From: Quillaja saponaria
Taxonomy: Eukaryota > Streptophyta > Magnoliopsida > Fabales > Quillajaceae
Reading direction: 5' to 3'
Length of the DNA: 64,000 nucleotides
Assembly (NCBI GenBank): GCA_029379385.1
Contig: CM055617.1
Coordinates: forward strand, 14,107,532 to 14,171,531
Part shown: one piece after another, positions 1 through 10,541 of the stretch
Layout: each line of letters begins with the position of its first letter
Position numbering within the stretch: the first letter of the stretch is position 1
Position numbers and translations under genes: made by a program
Notes under the pieces: generated by a model
Databases searched by the model: none
The model's input: the letters and a program-made list of their open reading frames with translations, nothing else
What the model was told of the DNA's origin: nothing

Positions 1-312
1 CTCTCTGAGGAACGGGGCCAGAAAACCGAGCAGGAATTAAGGATGGCTTAACAGACCATTCAAGACGTCCATTATGGTCAACTTCGTGCTCAATGGATCG
101 AGGAATACAAAGCCTCTACAGAGTTTAGAAAGGTTGTTTTGGACGAGTGTGATGCTTTTTATATCCAAGGCTTTATTGAGTCAAGAGAGAAAACTTTCAT
201 GATTGATCCCAACTTCCCTGTGGATAGGTTGAAGTACGTAGGGGAAGATGATGAAGCTAAATTTTATGAAGACGAACAAGGCGAGATGAATGCTGATCAA
301 CCACCGAACTAA
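1..312 (+). pseudogene. C-terminal end of the antisense extra ORF (aORF) of the Tat element
   Basis: This is the last part of the ORF described in full at 36031-37941. One frame reads through an Arg/Glu/Gln-rich stretch, an in-frame TAA near base 49 (probably a decayed CAA), then 'QTIQDVHYGQLRAQWIEEYK' and an acidic tail ending in PPN at the TAA of 310-312. It lies antisense to gag-pol, beyond integrase. The window starts inside it, so nothing can be said here about its 5' part. Confidence 0.7.
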
Positions 313-476
313 ATATGTAGGGTGTTTGAACTTGGTCTTGTCTTTTATCATGGACTATTTTGTACTATTACTGTGGTTTCCTGGGTATAGATTTCAGGCA
401 CAGCTCGTTTAATGTATGCTCTATTTTCCATCCTTTGTTAATGTACGCTTTGATTTGTGTATTTTTGGTGAGCTCG

Positions 477-1075
477 TGGCTCAATTTTGGCTTGGCGAGC
501 TCTTAGCTCAATTTTGGTGACCTCTTGGCTCTGAGCTCTTAGCTCAATTTTGGCGAGCTCTGGGCTCTGAACTCAATTTTGGCTTGGTGAGCTATGCGCT
601 GAGCTATTAGCTCAATTTTGGCGAGCTCACAGCTCTGAGTTCTTAGCTAAATTTTGATGAGCTCTTGGCTCAATTTTGGTAAGCTCTTAGCTTAATTTTG
701 GCGAGCTCTGAGCTTTGAGCTCTTAGCTAAATTTTGGCAAGCTCTTAGCTCAATTTTGGCAAGCTCTTAGCTCAATTTTGGTGAGCTCTTGGCTCAATTT
801 AGGTGAGCTCTTGGCTTAATTTTGGCAAGCTCTTGGCTCAATTTTGGCAAGCTCTTGGCTCAATTTTGGCTAGCTCTTGGCTCAATTTTGGTGAGCTCTT
901 AGCTCAATTTTGGTGAGCTCTCAACTCTGATCTCTTAGCTCAATTTTGGCGAGCTCTTGGCTCAATTTTGGTGAGCTATTGGCTTAATTTTGGTAAGCTC
1001 TTAACTCAATTTTGGCGAGCTCTTGGCTCTATTTTAGCGAGCTCTTGGCTCTTGAGCTCTAATCTCTTAGCTCAC
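477..1075. repeat. GAGCTC-rich minisatellite in the Tat element
   Basis: About 25 imperfect head-to-tail units of roughly 22 bases, consensus close to GAGCTCTTGGCTCAATTTTG plus GT or GC. Some units carry an extra 'GAGCTCTGAGCTCTTAGCT' insertion. It sits between the stop of the antisense ORF and the end of integrase, in a position without coding function. Tandem arrays in non-coding parts of Tat/Ogre elements are known. Copy B has the same array with a few unit-level substitutions. Confidence 0.9.
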
Positions 1076-1145
1076 TGTGAATTTGAAAAATTAAAAAATG
1101 TTGGAAAGGAATTGCAATTTATTCAAGTTTTGAAAAAATTACAAA

Positions 1146-2330
1146 TTACTGATAATACAACTTGAGATGTTGCGCATTCCAGGTGTGTGGCAGAGTTTTC
1201 CCTTCCATATTCATTAATTTGTAGGTTCCTAGTCGGACTATCAAAATGATTGGGTATGGTCCTTCCCAAGGCCTCTTGAGTTTCCCCTTATGGTTGTCTC
1301 TATTAGAGAATCTATTTAATCGAAGCACCAAGTCTCCCACTTGAAATTCTCTAGGATAGACTTTTGAGTTAAAATACTGAGCTGCCCTTTGTTGTTAAGC
1401 AGCAATTCGAATACTAGCAGATTCTCTCATTTCCTCAACAAGATCCAAATTTGTTCTAAGTATGTCTTCATTATCTTGCCAAGTTTCCATATTCACTTCT
1501 GTTCTCAGGGATAGAATGTCAATTTCCACGAGAATAACAGCTTCGGTACCAAAGGTTAGACTAAAGGGTGTTTTGCCTATTGTTGAATGAGTTGTGCTTC
1601 TATAAGACCAAAGGACCTGATAGAGTTTTTCATCCTAATCCATGTTGTCTCTTTCTATTTTTTTGGTTAACCCCTCCATGATAGCTCTATTAGTCGCTTC
1701 TGTCTATCCATTGCTTTGAGGATACTCGACCGAAGAGAATTTGATCTCAATGTGCAACTCTTTGCATAATTCTTTGATTATTTTGCAACCAAATTGTGAT
1801 CCGTGATTAGTGATTATGGCCTGTGGTATTCCTTATCGACAGATTATTTGCTCATATAAATTTTCGGGCTACTCCTACAGTGATGTGCTTGTACACCTCG
1901 AACTCAATCCACTTAGTGAAATAGTCAATCATAACAAGAATAAACTTAGAAGCCTTTCCTGTTTTTGTCATTGGGAATGGACCAAGAATATCCATTCACC
2001 ATGCTGCCAAAGGCCACTGTGGGCAGCCGAGGTACTCGAGCTGAGTATTGACAATTCTCACATTTTTTTACCTATGCTTTAGAGTCTTGGTGTAATGTTG
2101 GCCGGTAGTATCATGCTCTCAAGATTTTATGGGAAAGAGCCTTAGAGCCTATGTGGGATCCACAGACTCCGAGATGAACTTCCTCAAGTACATAAGTTGC
2201 TTCTTCCTGGTTTAAACATTTTAGGTATGGCAACGCATTAGATCTTTTGTAAAGGTTTTAGCTAATGATAGAATACCTTACTGCTTTACATCGAATCGCT
2301 GTTGACTGAGATTCATCTGGTAGAAATTCT
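1146..2330 (-). pseudogene. Tat element integrase (broken)
   Basis: This would insert element cDNA into the genome. The N-terminal zinc-binding region is seen as 'VHLGVCGSHIGSKALSHKIL' followed by 'VKKCENCQ' (about 2050-2190). The catalytic core begins with 'VMIDYFTKWIEF' (first Asp). The second catalytic site reads 'AIITNHGSQFG', with Asn (AAT, near 1815) where Asp is expected. The third site is 'TEATNRAIMEGL' with Glu, just after a TAG replacing the usual Gln. The C-terminal part, 1146-1340, reads 'GDLVLR' to 'RPWEGPYPI' to 'WNAQHLKLYY', typical of non-chromodomain gypsy integrases. Several stops interrupt it. Confidence 0.85.
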
Positions 2331-2439
2331 CTAGTTTGAAGGTATTGAAAAATGGGTGTGATCTAGGAGCTCTCTAGGTTTGTGGCACAAACTTCCCATT
2401 CAACTTCATAACTTGGCCATTCAACTATCTCAATAAAAA

Positions 2440-2960
2440 TGTGATGAGTGGAAAAGCGTTCTTTTAGCATTTTCTACAAAGAATCTACGGCTGTGTTTTC
2501 TGATCGAGAAATAAGTGTGATGGAAACATTAGAAAAGTCTTTCTTTAGTTTATTGACTTTTGGGAAGTACTTACTCATAATGATGTTTTTAGCTTCATAT
2601 TCCCCCATCATTTGACAAACAACCAACTTGGAGTAACTGAATATTTTGAGGTGGGATACAGAGATTACTTGGGCCAATTTCATTCCGGCTATCAGTGCCT
2701 CATATTCTGCTGCATTGTTAAAGGCTCCAAATTATAGAATTAGGGCGCACTGTATTAGTGTTCCGTCTAGACTTTGTAGAATTAGGCCTACTCCAGAACC
2801 TTGTTTATTTTAGGATCTGTCCACATATAATGTCCATACATTATTAACAATCTATAGGGAAGAAGTGTTGCCCTCTACTACATATAACTGGTCTCTAGTT
2901 GTCAACTCGACTAACAAAATCTACTAAGGCTTGGGCTTTAATTGTGGACCATGGTACATA
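2440..2960 (-). pseudogene. Second (archaeal-type) RNase H domain of the Tat element
   Basis: The core reads 'NNAAEYEALIAGMKLAQVIS' (about 2660-2730), containing the Glu of the active site. 'KLVVCQMMGEYEAKN' follows; the Asp normally in 'DSQLVV' is Tyr here. Upstream, 'VWTLYVD' (near 2830) fits the first Asp region. A second RNase H after the RT-linked one is the hallmark of the Tat lineage. Stops are present, for example just before 'FGAFNNAAE'. It is not expected to be active. Confidence 0.8.
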
Positions 2961-2989
2961 CCTGATGTCAAACTTACTGAGTTCAACAG

Positions 2990-3320
2990 ACCAATTGATA
3001 ATTCATCCATAAGTATATGGCTTATGTAGAGCTTTCCACAAGGGTTGATTAGTACGAACTTCAATTGTATGTGCTTGAAAATAAGCTCGGAGTTTCCAAG
3101 CTGAAACGAGTACAACAAATGCTGTTTTTTCAATGGTAGGATAGCGTGTTTCTAGCCTGTTAAGAAGCTTGTTGACATAATAAACAGGTTGTTGCTTTCC
3201 ATTATTCTCTCTAACAAGAACGAAACTAACTGTATCTGGCGAGACTCCCAGGTACAATGCAAGTGTTTCACCTTTCTCTCGTCTACCTAGGACTGGTACT
3301 GTTGTCAAGTATTTTTTGAG
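2990..3320 (-). pseudogene. RT-linked RNase H of the Tat element
   Basis: An open stretch at 3003-3308 reads 'GETLALYLGVSPDTVSFVLV', 'QQPVYYVNKLLNRLETRYP' and 'KTAFVVLVSAWKLRAYFQAH', the usual gypsy RNase H run. It degrades the RNA strand of the RNA/cDNA hybrid. It follows the RT thumb directly and belongs to the same polyprotein. Confidence 0.85.
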
Positions 3321-4300
3321 CTCAACAAAAGATTTTTCGCAGTTATCCGTCCATGTAAATGCTCTGGTTAAGGTCTTGAAGAAAGGAAAGCATCTGTCAG
3401 CTAATCAGGACATAAATCGAGCTAAGGCTGTGACCTGTCCTATCAACCATTATACTTCTTTTATTGTTTTGGAGCTCTTCATTTCGAAGATAACTTTTAT
3501 CTTGTCCGGGTTCGCTTCTATTCCTCTGGCTGTCAACATAAAACCTAAGAATTTTCCCACAATCACTCTGAAAAGTACATTTAGTAGGATTACGTTTCAT
3601 TCTGTGTTTATAAGCATGGAAAAAGCCTCTATTAGGTCGAAAATGTATTCCTAGACTGATTTGCTCTTAACGAGCATGTCATCGACATATACTTCCATAT
3701 TACGTCCAATCTGAGATTTGAAAATCTTGTTGACTAGTCTCTGATACGTGGCACGTGCATTTTTCAAACAGAGAGGCATCACTTTGTAACAATATGTGCC
3801 CTTCTCAACTATAAATGAAGTTTTCTCCTGATCTTCTTCAACCATAGAATTTGATTGTAGCCAGAATATGCATCCATAAAACTTAGTAGTTCGTTTCCTA
3901 TAGTACTGTCTACTAACCTATCAATTTGGGGTAAAGGATAGTTGTCTTTTGGACATACTTTATTCAGGTCTGTGAAGTCTACGCACTTTCGTCATTTTCC
4001 GTTTGATTTCTTCATCATAATAACATAAGACAGCTAATCAGGATAATCGACTTCTCAAATAAATCTACTTGCCAGAAGTTTGTCTACCTCATTGTTAATG
4101 GTACTTTGCCTTTCAGAAGCGAAATGTCTTTTTTTCTGTCTGACTGGACGCATGTTCGGATTTATGCTGAGTTTATGAGAGATTATTGAAGTGCTTATTC
4201 TGGGCATGTCAGCTGCAGTCCAGGCAAACACTTCCCTATTTTTTTTATCAAGAATTGGGTAAGTTATGTTCAAGTGTCCGAGCTCATGTCTATGCCTAGA
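3320..4300 (-). pseudogene. Tat element reverse transcriptase (broken)
   Basis: The N-terminal part at 4055-4273 reads 'EVFAWTAADMPRISTSII' then 'RPVRQKKRHFASER'. The palm at 3651-3845 reads 'CYKVMPLCLKNARATYQRL' and 'NMEVYVDDMLVKSKSV', with the YVDD catalytic pair intact. The fingers-to-thumb part 'MKRNPTKCTF' follows at about 3575-3600. There is a TAG after 'KSKSV'. Near 3608 copy A lacks one base that copy B has, adding a frameshift. Confidence 0.9.
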
Positions 4301-4523
4301 AGAACTGTTTTATTGCTGTTTCCTTCGAATAGTTGGATTGGCTAAGTGACTCCAATAGAATCTTCATTTTTCCAACCATCTTTCTGTTTTCTTGGCCTCG
4401 GATCTCTGGGATCATCTATTGTGAGAACCTCATAATTCTTGCTTTTCATGCATCCCACGTAACACTGCCTTGCCACTTTCTAATTCCCCCTAATTGTTCC
4501 AATGCCCTCTGGACTTAAAAATT

Positions 4524-5366
4524 TCAAACACACATGCCAAGATGAGGGGATTGCCCTTGTTGAATTGAGGAATGGCCTCCCCAAATAATGTTATAGGATG
4601 ATGTAGCTTTCATAATGCAAAATGTTGTCATAATTGTTCTCCTGTATTTTCTGTCTTCTAATATAATAGGAAGTTCAATTGTTGCTTCTGCGATCACCTG
4701 CTCTCCATTAAATCCCACCAAGGCTCCCTGGAATGGTCGTAGCCTATCATTGGCAATTCCTATTTGTTCAAAACAATTATAGTACATTATATCTGCTGAA
4801 CTGTCATTGTCAATTACCATGCGATTAACTGAGAAATTGAATATATTAGTATTAATTACTAATGCATCGTCATGTGGAGTTTCAACCCCCTGTAAATCTT
4901 CATCAGAAAAAGATATTGTCCCTGTGGGAATGGATAACTTGGCTTTTTTGCCAACTTCATTTACCATCAATGGTCTTTTTGAATACCATTTTTGGTCGGG
5001 TAAAGTTGGTCCTCCAAAAGCTAAACCACCTGTGATGGTATATATAACACTAATTAGCTCTTCTTTATCTTTCCTTGGTTGATCTTGATGTCTTTCTTCT
5101 CTGGGACGAACAGCCCTACAATCATCATTATGATCACTTTGTCTCTTACCGTTGTCTCTTATTCTTTTAAATTTGTCACTGGAAGCATGATTACGAAGAT
5201 ACCCTCTTTGGATTAATTCTTCAATCTGATCCCTCAGTTGCCAGCAGTCATTTGTATTATGGCCAGGTCCCCGATGAAAATCACAATATTTGTTATGATC
5301 AAGGTTTTTTGGGTTTGCTCTTTGCTTGGGAGGTGCTTGAAAAAAATCTTTTATGTTGTTTTGCAA
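4524..5366 (-). pseudogene. Tat gag C-terminus and aspartic protease, 280-codon open stretch
   Basis: This is the longest open frame in the element. Residues about 25-60 hold a zinc-knuckle-like segment 'YCDFHRGPGHNTNDCWQL', followed by 'IEELIQRGYL'. A charged linker leads to the protease. Its active-site region reads 'MVIDNDSSADIMYYN', where the family normally has D-x-G-S-S-A-D. The catalytic Asp and following Ser-Ser remain, but the Gly is lost. Protease would cut the Gag-Pol polyprotein. Gag proper lies upstream at higher coordinates and RT downstream. Confidence 0.85.
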
Positions 5367-6430
5367 AAAGGATTTTCGAGGGTGTTTTGTTTAATGGCTG
5401 GTAAGCCAAGAAATGACGCAGTGGCTAACACTGTCTTGGCCTATGTCCCTTTCTCCACAAAGGTTCAATCTTTCCATCTTGACGACGAGGGTTTTTTGGA
5501 TAAGGAGGCCATTGTCTAGTTTGGCCATGGATGGTCATCAAGGCACGTTCAGCTTCTTCTGCATTAATGTATTCTTCCACCCGTTGCATTAGTTCTTCCA
5601 GACTGGCTAGGGTACGCTTATTTATATCATAATAGAAAGGAGATTTCCGCATACTAGCTTTCAATATTGTAATTATGGTCTGTGGACTAGCATCACCTAC
5701 TTCAAGAACTCCATTGTTAAAATGAACCATTAACTATTTTAATGATTCAGCGTCCCCTTGCTTTATTCCTAGGAGATTGGTGGCATCCTTTTTTTGTTTC
5801 CTTTTTATCATGAAATGTCTCTGGAATGCTGCCACAAATTCAACAAAAGATCTTGTAGAATTTTAAGGGAGGTGTGCAAATCATAATCGAGCTTTGTCTC
5901 TTAATGCTGTTGCAAAGGGACGGCACATAATCTGATCCAGAATTCCATGAAGTAGCATTAACGATTCCAATTCAGTAACAAAATTATCAAGATCAGAAGA
6001 GCCATTATACTGTTCTGATGCAAGTATTTTCAAGCCAGTTGGTACCCGGAAAGAGATGACCTCCTCCGTAAAAGGATGACAAGTTGAGCTTCCACAGATG
6101 TATCCTTCAGTTCGGCTAGGCAATTGTTCTACTTTGTCAACTTCTTCTAGCCGTTTGTTTCCTCCTTGGCCTGTGAATTCATCTTCATCCTAATTTAGTT
6201 CCTTGTCTACATTTGCTATCTATTCTTCGTGGCTCAAGAGTTGATTATCATGAGCAGGGGTGGTGTTTATTTTAACTGACAGTGTTTGTACTGCTGACAT
6301 TAATGCCTAGAACTGTTGCTTGGTTACTAGGGTATCAAATTCTATTATGGATGGTTGGGTTGGTGTAGTTGTAGCTGTTTAACTGGTTTTGGTTGTTTGG
6401 TGATTCACGTACTGTTGGCTGATTTTCCAT
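5367..6430 (-). pseudogene. Tat element gag (capsid/nucleocapsid), broken
   Basis: The likely start is the ATG at 6428-6430, just inside the primer-binding site, reading 'MENQPTVRESPNNQNQLNSY'. The capsid part includes 'PTGLKILASEQYNGSSDLDN', 'FAHLP' and 'SRSFVEFVAAFQRHF'-like text, typical of plant retrotransposon gag. The part at 5425-5730 reads 'MVHFNNGVLEVGDASPQTII' to 'ALMTIHGQTRQWPPYPKNPR'. There are several stops and at least one frame change. In copy A the codon near 6380 gives Leu where copy B gives Ser. Confidence 0.8.
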
Positions 6431-6446
6431 GATGGTACACGAGCTT

Positions 6447-6465
6447 TTCTCACAGATGGTGTCAA
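6447..6465 (-). other. Decayed primer-binding site of the Tat element
   Basis: Directly inside the 5' LTR the minus strand reads TTGACACCATCTGTGAGAA. This looks like the frequent plant gypsy site TTGGCGCCGTCTGTGGGAA after G-to-A and CpG decay. It is where a host tRNA would prime minus-strand DNA synthesis. Confidence 0.6.
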
Positions 6466-6953
6466 TGTTAGATCCCAAAGTGGAGGATCTAGTATTTGAT
6501 ATGGAGCTGGACTATTTCTATTTATGTATGATAAGCTAATGGCATGATGGTGGAACAGAGATTATCCAAGCTGAACTGCTTCCTATAAAAATAAGACAAT
6601 ATCAGAGATCAGGGATTTTTTCCAAAAACTCTCTGATGATAAAATTAGAGCTATTCAACAAAACAGTATAGAATGTAATGAGCAAGATTGTTCCTGGCTA
6701 CCTTCAATATTCAAGCTGCTTTATATAATCTGTTGTAGCCGTTACAACGTTCGTTATTATTCTACTGTTAATTCCCAAAGGTTGTTTACTGATTTAACTT
6801 TCTTCAACGGTTCTTGTGGTTCTTTAACTCCTTCAACTGTTCTTGTGTTTTATGGTTATTTATTCTGCTACTATATGTCTATCTAATCACGTTAAACTTT
6901 AATCTTTTCTATGTGTTCTTTTTATATTGGATGTACCATGTTGTATATTAACA
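6466..6953 (-). repeat. 5' LTR of the Tat element, copy A
   Basis: The 488-bp LTR starts TGTTAGATCCC and ends GTATATTAACA, so its termini form the usual TGTTA...TAACA inverted pair. The other LTR is visible at 34708-35210 on the copy B side. The base run after the LTR is AGAGG (6954-6958), a probable target-site duplicate of GGAGG at 34703-34707 with one change. Confidence 0.9.
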
Positions 6954-7149
6954 AGAGGATGACATGATCATATGCAATAAATGCGATGTAGATAATTCAA
7001 ATTTTACCTAAAAGTAATCTGAAATAGAGTACTAAGAATCTCTTTTGCCGAAGACATCACATGAGTAGAGTGCCAGTAGATGATGTTAGCAGAGACACGT
7101 TAGCTAGACCAAGTTCATTTGATTATCATCAACTGTTTCATTAAAGAAA

Positions 7150-8600
7150 ATTATTGCACATATATAGATATTCATTTACAATCTAGCAAAATACAACATA
7201 TACTCATTAAAAGTATTAGGATTAAGCATACCAAGCTCTGTCTGTACTTACCAAATTGTTCTTCTTTAAGGGATTTGGTAAGATATTAACAAGCTAATAT
7301 TCAGAGTTGTCAAAGTGCATGATGATATCCTTCTGAACTTGATCTCTTATGAAGTGACGTGTAATAACTTCAATATGCTTAGTTCTTGAATTTTGAATAG
7401 GGTTCTTTGTGAGATATATAGCATTTGTATTGTTACAGAGGATAGGAATATTATCACAAATACGTTGAAATCTTTAAGTTGTTGTTTCATCCACAATAGC
7501 TGAGTACATCAGCTTCCAATGGCTTTATATTCAACTTCAACTGTGATAATACGTCCACTGAGTGCTACATATTCTTCTTATTGTTTAACTTGAATTCCAA
7601 AAGAGTAATTAAGTTCTCCCAACATGCTCATATCAAACTCACTTTGCATACACTTAGATAATTCTTGACATAGTGATTCATTAGTAGAAGCTAAAATAAT
7701 ATCATCTAAATAAATCTGAAATATAATATAGTGGGCAATCGATATATGCTTAATAAACAGGGTGGTGTCTACTTTTCCTCTCTGAAAATCATTTCAATCA
7801 TAAATTTGCTTAATCTTTCATACCAAGTTCGAGGAACTTGTTTTAAATAATATAAAGCATTTTTTATTTTTTTTAGTTTAAAAAATGATTAGGTTTATCA
7901 AAAGTTTCAAAATCACAAGGTTGTTCAACAGAAACCTTTGCATTAATAAAACCTTTTAAAAATGCACTTTTAATATCCATTTGTTATAAGGTGAAGTTTT
8001 TAAAACATACATGTGCAAATAACAATCTAATGGCTTCAAATCTAGCAACAGGGGCAAAAATTTCATCGAAATCAATACATTCTTCTTGATTGTACCCTTG
8101 TGCCACTAACCTTACCTTATTTTTTACCACAACTTCTGCTTTGTCCATTTTGTTTCTATAAACACATTTTGTTCTGATGGTTGGATGGTTGTCAAATATG
8201 GGGACAAGTTCTCACCCTTGGCTCCTCTTAAATAGAACTAACTCTTCTTGCATAGCAAGAACCCATGATTCATCATCTTTGATATCTTTAAAAAAGTTTA
8301 GTTCAATTGGTGACAGGAAGGCTTTATATGCACACAAAGTGTGCGACTTTGATTTTGTTTTGACTCTAGTGTCTTATCTCAAATTGCTTGCTCTAATGGA
8401 TGATTTCTGACATATTTTTATATTTTTGGAAGCCCTTTAGTGTCAGCTCTTTCATCCATTTTAGCTTCAATTTCAAGTGATCCACTGTCATGTTGAAATT
8501 CTGATTGATCAATATGCGTGTCAATTGATGTTGGTTTGATGTTCTCTTTAGAAAGAGTGTGTTGCAACAAACTTTACACATGCATAGTGGATAGGGTGAA
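7150..8600 (-). pseudogene. Ty1/copia pol relic (RT and RNase H)
   Basis: On the minus strand, with frame changes, one reads 'WVLAMQEELVLFKRSQGWEL', '[20 protein letters not shown]' and '[20 protein letters not shown]'. 'QMDIKSAFLKGFINAKVSVE' and 'IYLDDIILASTNESLCQELS' follow, with the YLDD catalytic pair. After that come the RNase H pieces 'YVALSGRIITVEVEYKAIGS' and a copia-like C-terminus near 7215. This order is standard for copia pol. Many stops and frameshifts are present and no LTRs or primer site remain. The Tat element lies at its 3' side. Confidence 0.85.
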
Positions 8601-8779
8601 CTTGCATCACCTACAGCTTATCCAACAACCAATTATGTATCCAATTATCTAACTGTTGTTTCACTATTATCAATCACATTGCTTATTCTAATATTCATGT
8701 CAAGGATAATTTGAAATCTTGGTATTTTTTATTTTTATTTTTATTTTTTGTGTTTTCTACTTTAACTAGGATGTGAAGT

Positions 8780-9815
8780 TGCAAAGTGAATGTTCCTTTT
8801 CTTGATCACGTTACTACCTCAGCAGGCTGGTTTCACTTCCATTTCCAACTCATTTTTTGCATTTATATGATTTTCGATTATGTTTCTTTTTTTTTCTTGT
8901 TTGAATTCTTAAATCTTTGGTACTTTCTAGTTATTTTCCCAGATTGATCGTCAATCTGTTTGACTTGATTCTTGTTATTGTTTTGTACTTAAGAAGACGT
9001 GGTACTTGCATTAACCCCTATTCCTAATTACTGATTCTTGACCATTGGCATGTGATTGCTTGTCTCTGGATTTTCCTTGGATGTTGGGGGTAGAAGGAAT
9101 AGTGTGTGATGTTGTGACTTGTGAGTATTTTGAATGATGTTTAGTTCAATTCAGATGATGGGGTATTGGTTAGCCAACTCTCTTGGATAATGTTATCTCT
9201 TAAATTGTAAGAATTGTACCTAATTGTTGAGATGGATGATTGATGTGTATTGTACTCTTTGGTGATCACAAGCCATAAATATCCAGCATTTTAGGTTAAC
9301 ACCTTGAAGTAAAAGTTTAGAAGCTTATGGTGAACATGGCTTTGCTTTGAAATTTTGTTTTCTCTACTAGCATTGATTGTTGTTTTTATGGTATCCTTTT
9401 GAACAGGTTGTGGAAGTTTCTACTTCCAAAACGAGGCAAGCAAGGACATCCTAAGTGTCACTTTGTCGGGATTGACATCTTCACTGCCAAAAAGCTCTTC
9501 CTACAATTGTGATGTATGAGTTTCATTGAATTGGTTTTAGATTTATGTTGTTGTCTATCCATATCTTTGGATTTCTTAACTTTAAGATATTGATATTTTT
9601 GTTACAGGTTCTACATGTCAATAGCACTGACTACCAGCTGAATGGTATCTTTGAGGATGGATTTGTATGACCATATCTGCATTCTTATTTTTTTAATATT
9701 TATTTTTTGTATTCGATTTTCATCTTCCCATTAGATGATACATTTTTGTTAACATTTTAGGTGAGTCTTCTGACTGAATGGAAACAATAAGGATGGCCTA
9801 AGGCTTCCAACTGAT
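8780..9815 (+). pseudogene. EIF5A: eIF5A pseudogene with introns retained, copy A
   Basis: Three exon remnants match plant eIF5A, the hypusinated translation elongation factor. At 9407-9513: 'VVEVSTSKT', then after a one-base shift 'GKQGHPKCHFVGIDIFTAKK', ending 'NCD'. At 9608-9664: 'VLHVNSTDYQLNGIFEDGF'. At 9761-9815: 'VSLLTE' and, shifted, 'NKDGLRLPTD'. Each border has AG before and GT after, so this was copied from genomic DNA and not from mRNA. A likely earlier exon piece reads near 'YPQQAG' at 8807-8830. The 3' end of the gene is missing; a MITE follows at 9859. No intact product is possible. Confidence 0.85.
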
Positions 9816-9858
9816 GTAATTATGTAATAGTTTTAATTTGAAATTTTTTTTTTTTGTT

Positions 9859-10195
9859 GTTAAATTATACTTTTAGTTCTTATAGTTTAACAGAAAATTT
9901 ATTTTAGTCCTTATAATTCTAAAAGTCAAAATGTCATCTTATGCAATGTGATCTCTATCGTTATCTCGCGTTAGATTTAATTAACAAAAATTATGTGCAA
10001 ACAAGTATCAATGTGGTCTATATTCATGTGGCATATCTCGTTACTTCCCTTAAGTTAAATCTAATGAGAGGTAACGATAGGAACTATATTATTTGGTTTT
10101 CTAAACTATAGGATTGCATTTTTGATATTTTGAATTATATGAATTAAACTAAACTTTGTAGTTAAACTACAAAGACTAAAAGTATAATTTAACCC
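9859..10195. mobile_element. MITE with terminal inverted repeats
   Basis: The left end GTTAAATTATACTTTTAGTT and the right end CTAAAAGTATAATTTAACCC are inverted over about 30 bases, enclosing 337 bases without coding capacity. Copy B keeps the leading GGG (47485) that copy A has lost. The GGGTTAAATTATACTTTTAG terminus is a common plant MITE type. Poly-T and A-rich flanks prevent a clear target duplication call. Confidence 0.65.
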
Positions 10196-10240
10196 TTTTT
10201 AAAAATAAAAAAAACTAAACTTTTATCACTCAACTAATAG

Positions 10241-10541
10241 GTCGGTCGGTAAACTTTTTTTTTTTTTAAATGAACTTTTACTAACCAATCATGAAGTTAT
10301 TTGGTTACCAACAAACCATGAATTTGGTTAGTAAATACCGACCAATCCCATGATCGGTCCATAAATACCAATCAACTTTACTTTTTATCCCAAATATTTA
10401 TGCCGACTAACTTTACCGATCAATCTCAAAGTTGGTCGGCATTATCGACGATGATTTTGTCAACAATATTTTACCAACTAAAAGCTAGTTGAAACAGTTT
10501 TACCGACCAACTTTAGGATCATTAATCTGTTTTCTTGTGGT
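10241..10541. mobile_element. CACTA-like terminal relic
   Basis: Repeated motifs of the type ACCGACCAACTTTNGGATCG and GGTCGGTAAA occur in both orientations. The segment ends TTTTCTTGTGGTC, one base off the usual CACTA right end TTTTCTTGTAGTG. This resembles the subterminal repeat zone of a non-autonomous CACTA element. No transposase and no left terminus were found. Confidence 0.5.

Larger units (their letters stand above)
1..6953 (-). mobile_element. Tat-type Ty3/gypsy LTR retrotransposon, copy A (3' side cut by window edge)
   Basis: Read on the minus strand, the order is 5' LTR (6466-6953), primer-binding site, gag, protease, reverse transcriptase, RNase H, a second RNase H, integrase without a chromodomain, then a minisatellite and an antisense plus-strand ORF. 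Protease-RT-RNaseH-INT order defines Ty3/gypsy. The second RNase H between RT and integrase, plus an antisense extra ORF, is known for the Tat lineage. Stops and frameshifts occur in every domain, so it is non-autonomous. The 3' LTR is outside the window here but visible in copy B. Confidence 0.9.

Noticed and set aside
477..1075. Regularly spaced repeats that could suggest a CRISPR array
   Set aside because: The units are head-to-tail with no unique spacers, sit inside a plant retrotransposon, and the DNA is eukaryotic.
968..1165. 65-codon plus-strand ORF with Leu/Trp-rich sequence
   Set aside because: It is a translation of the minisatellite units and has no independent support.
1810..2082. 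90-codon plus-strand ORF, repeated at 39451-39711
   Set aside because: It is antisense to integrase and explained by it.
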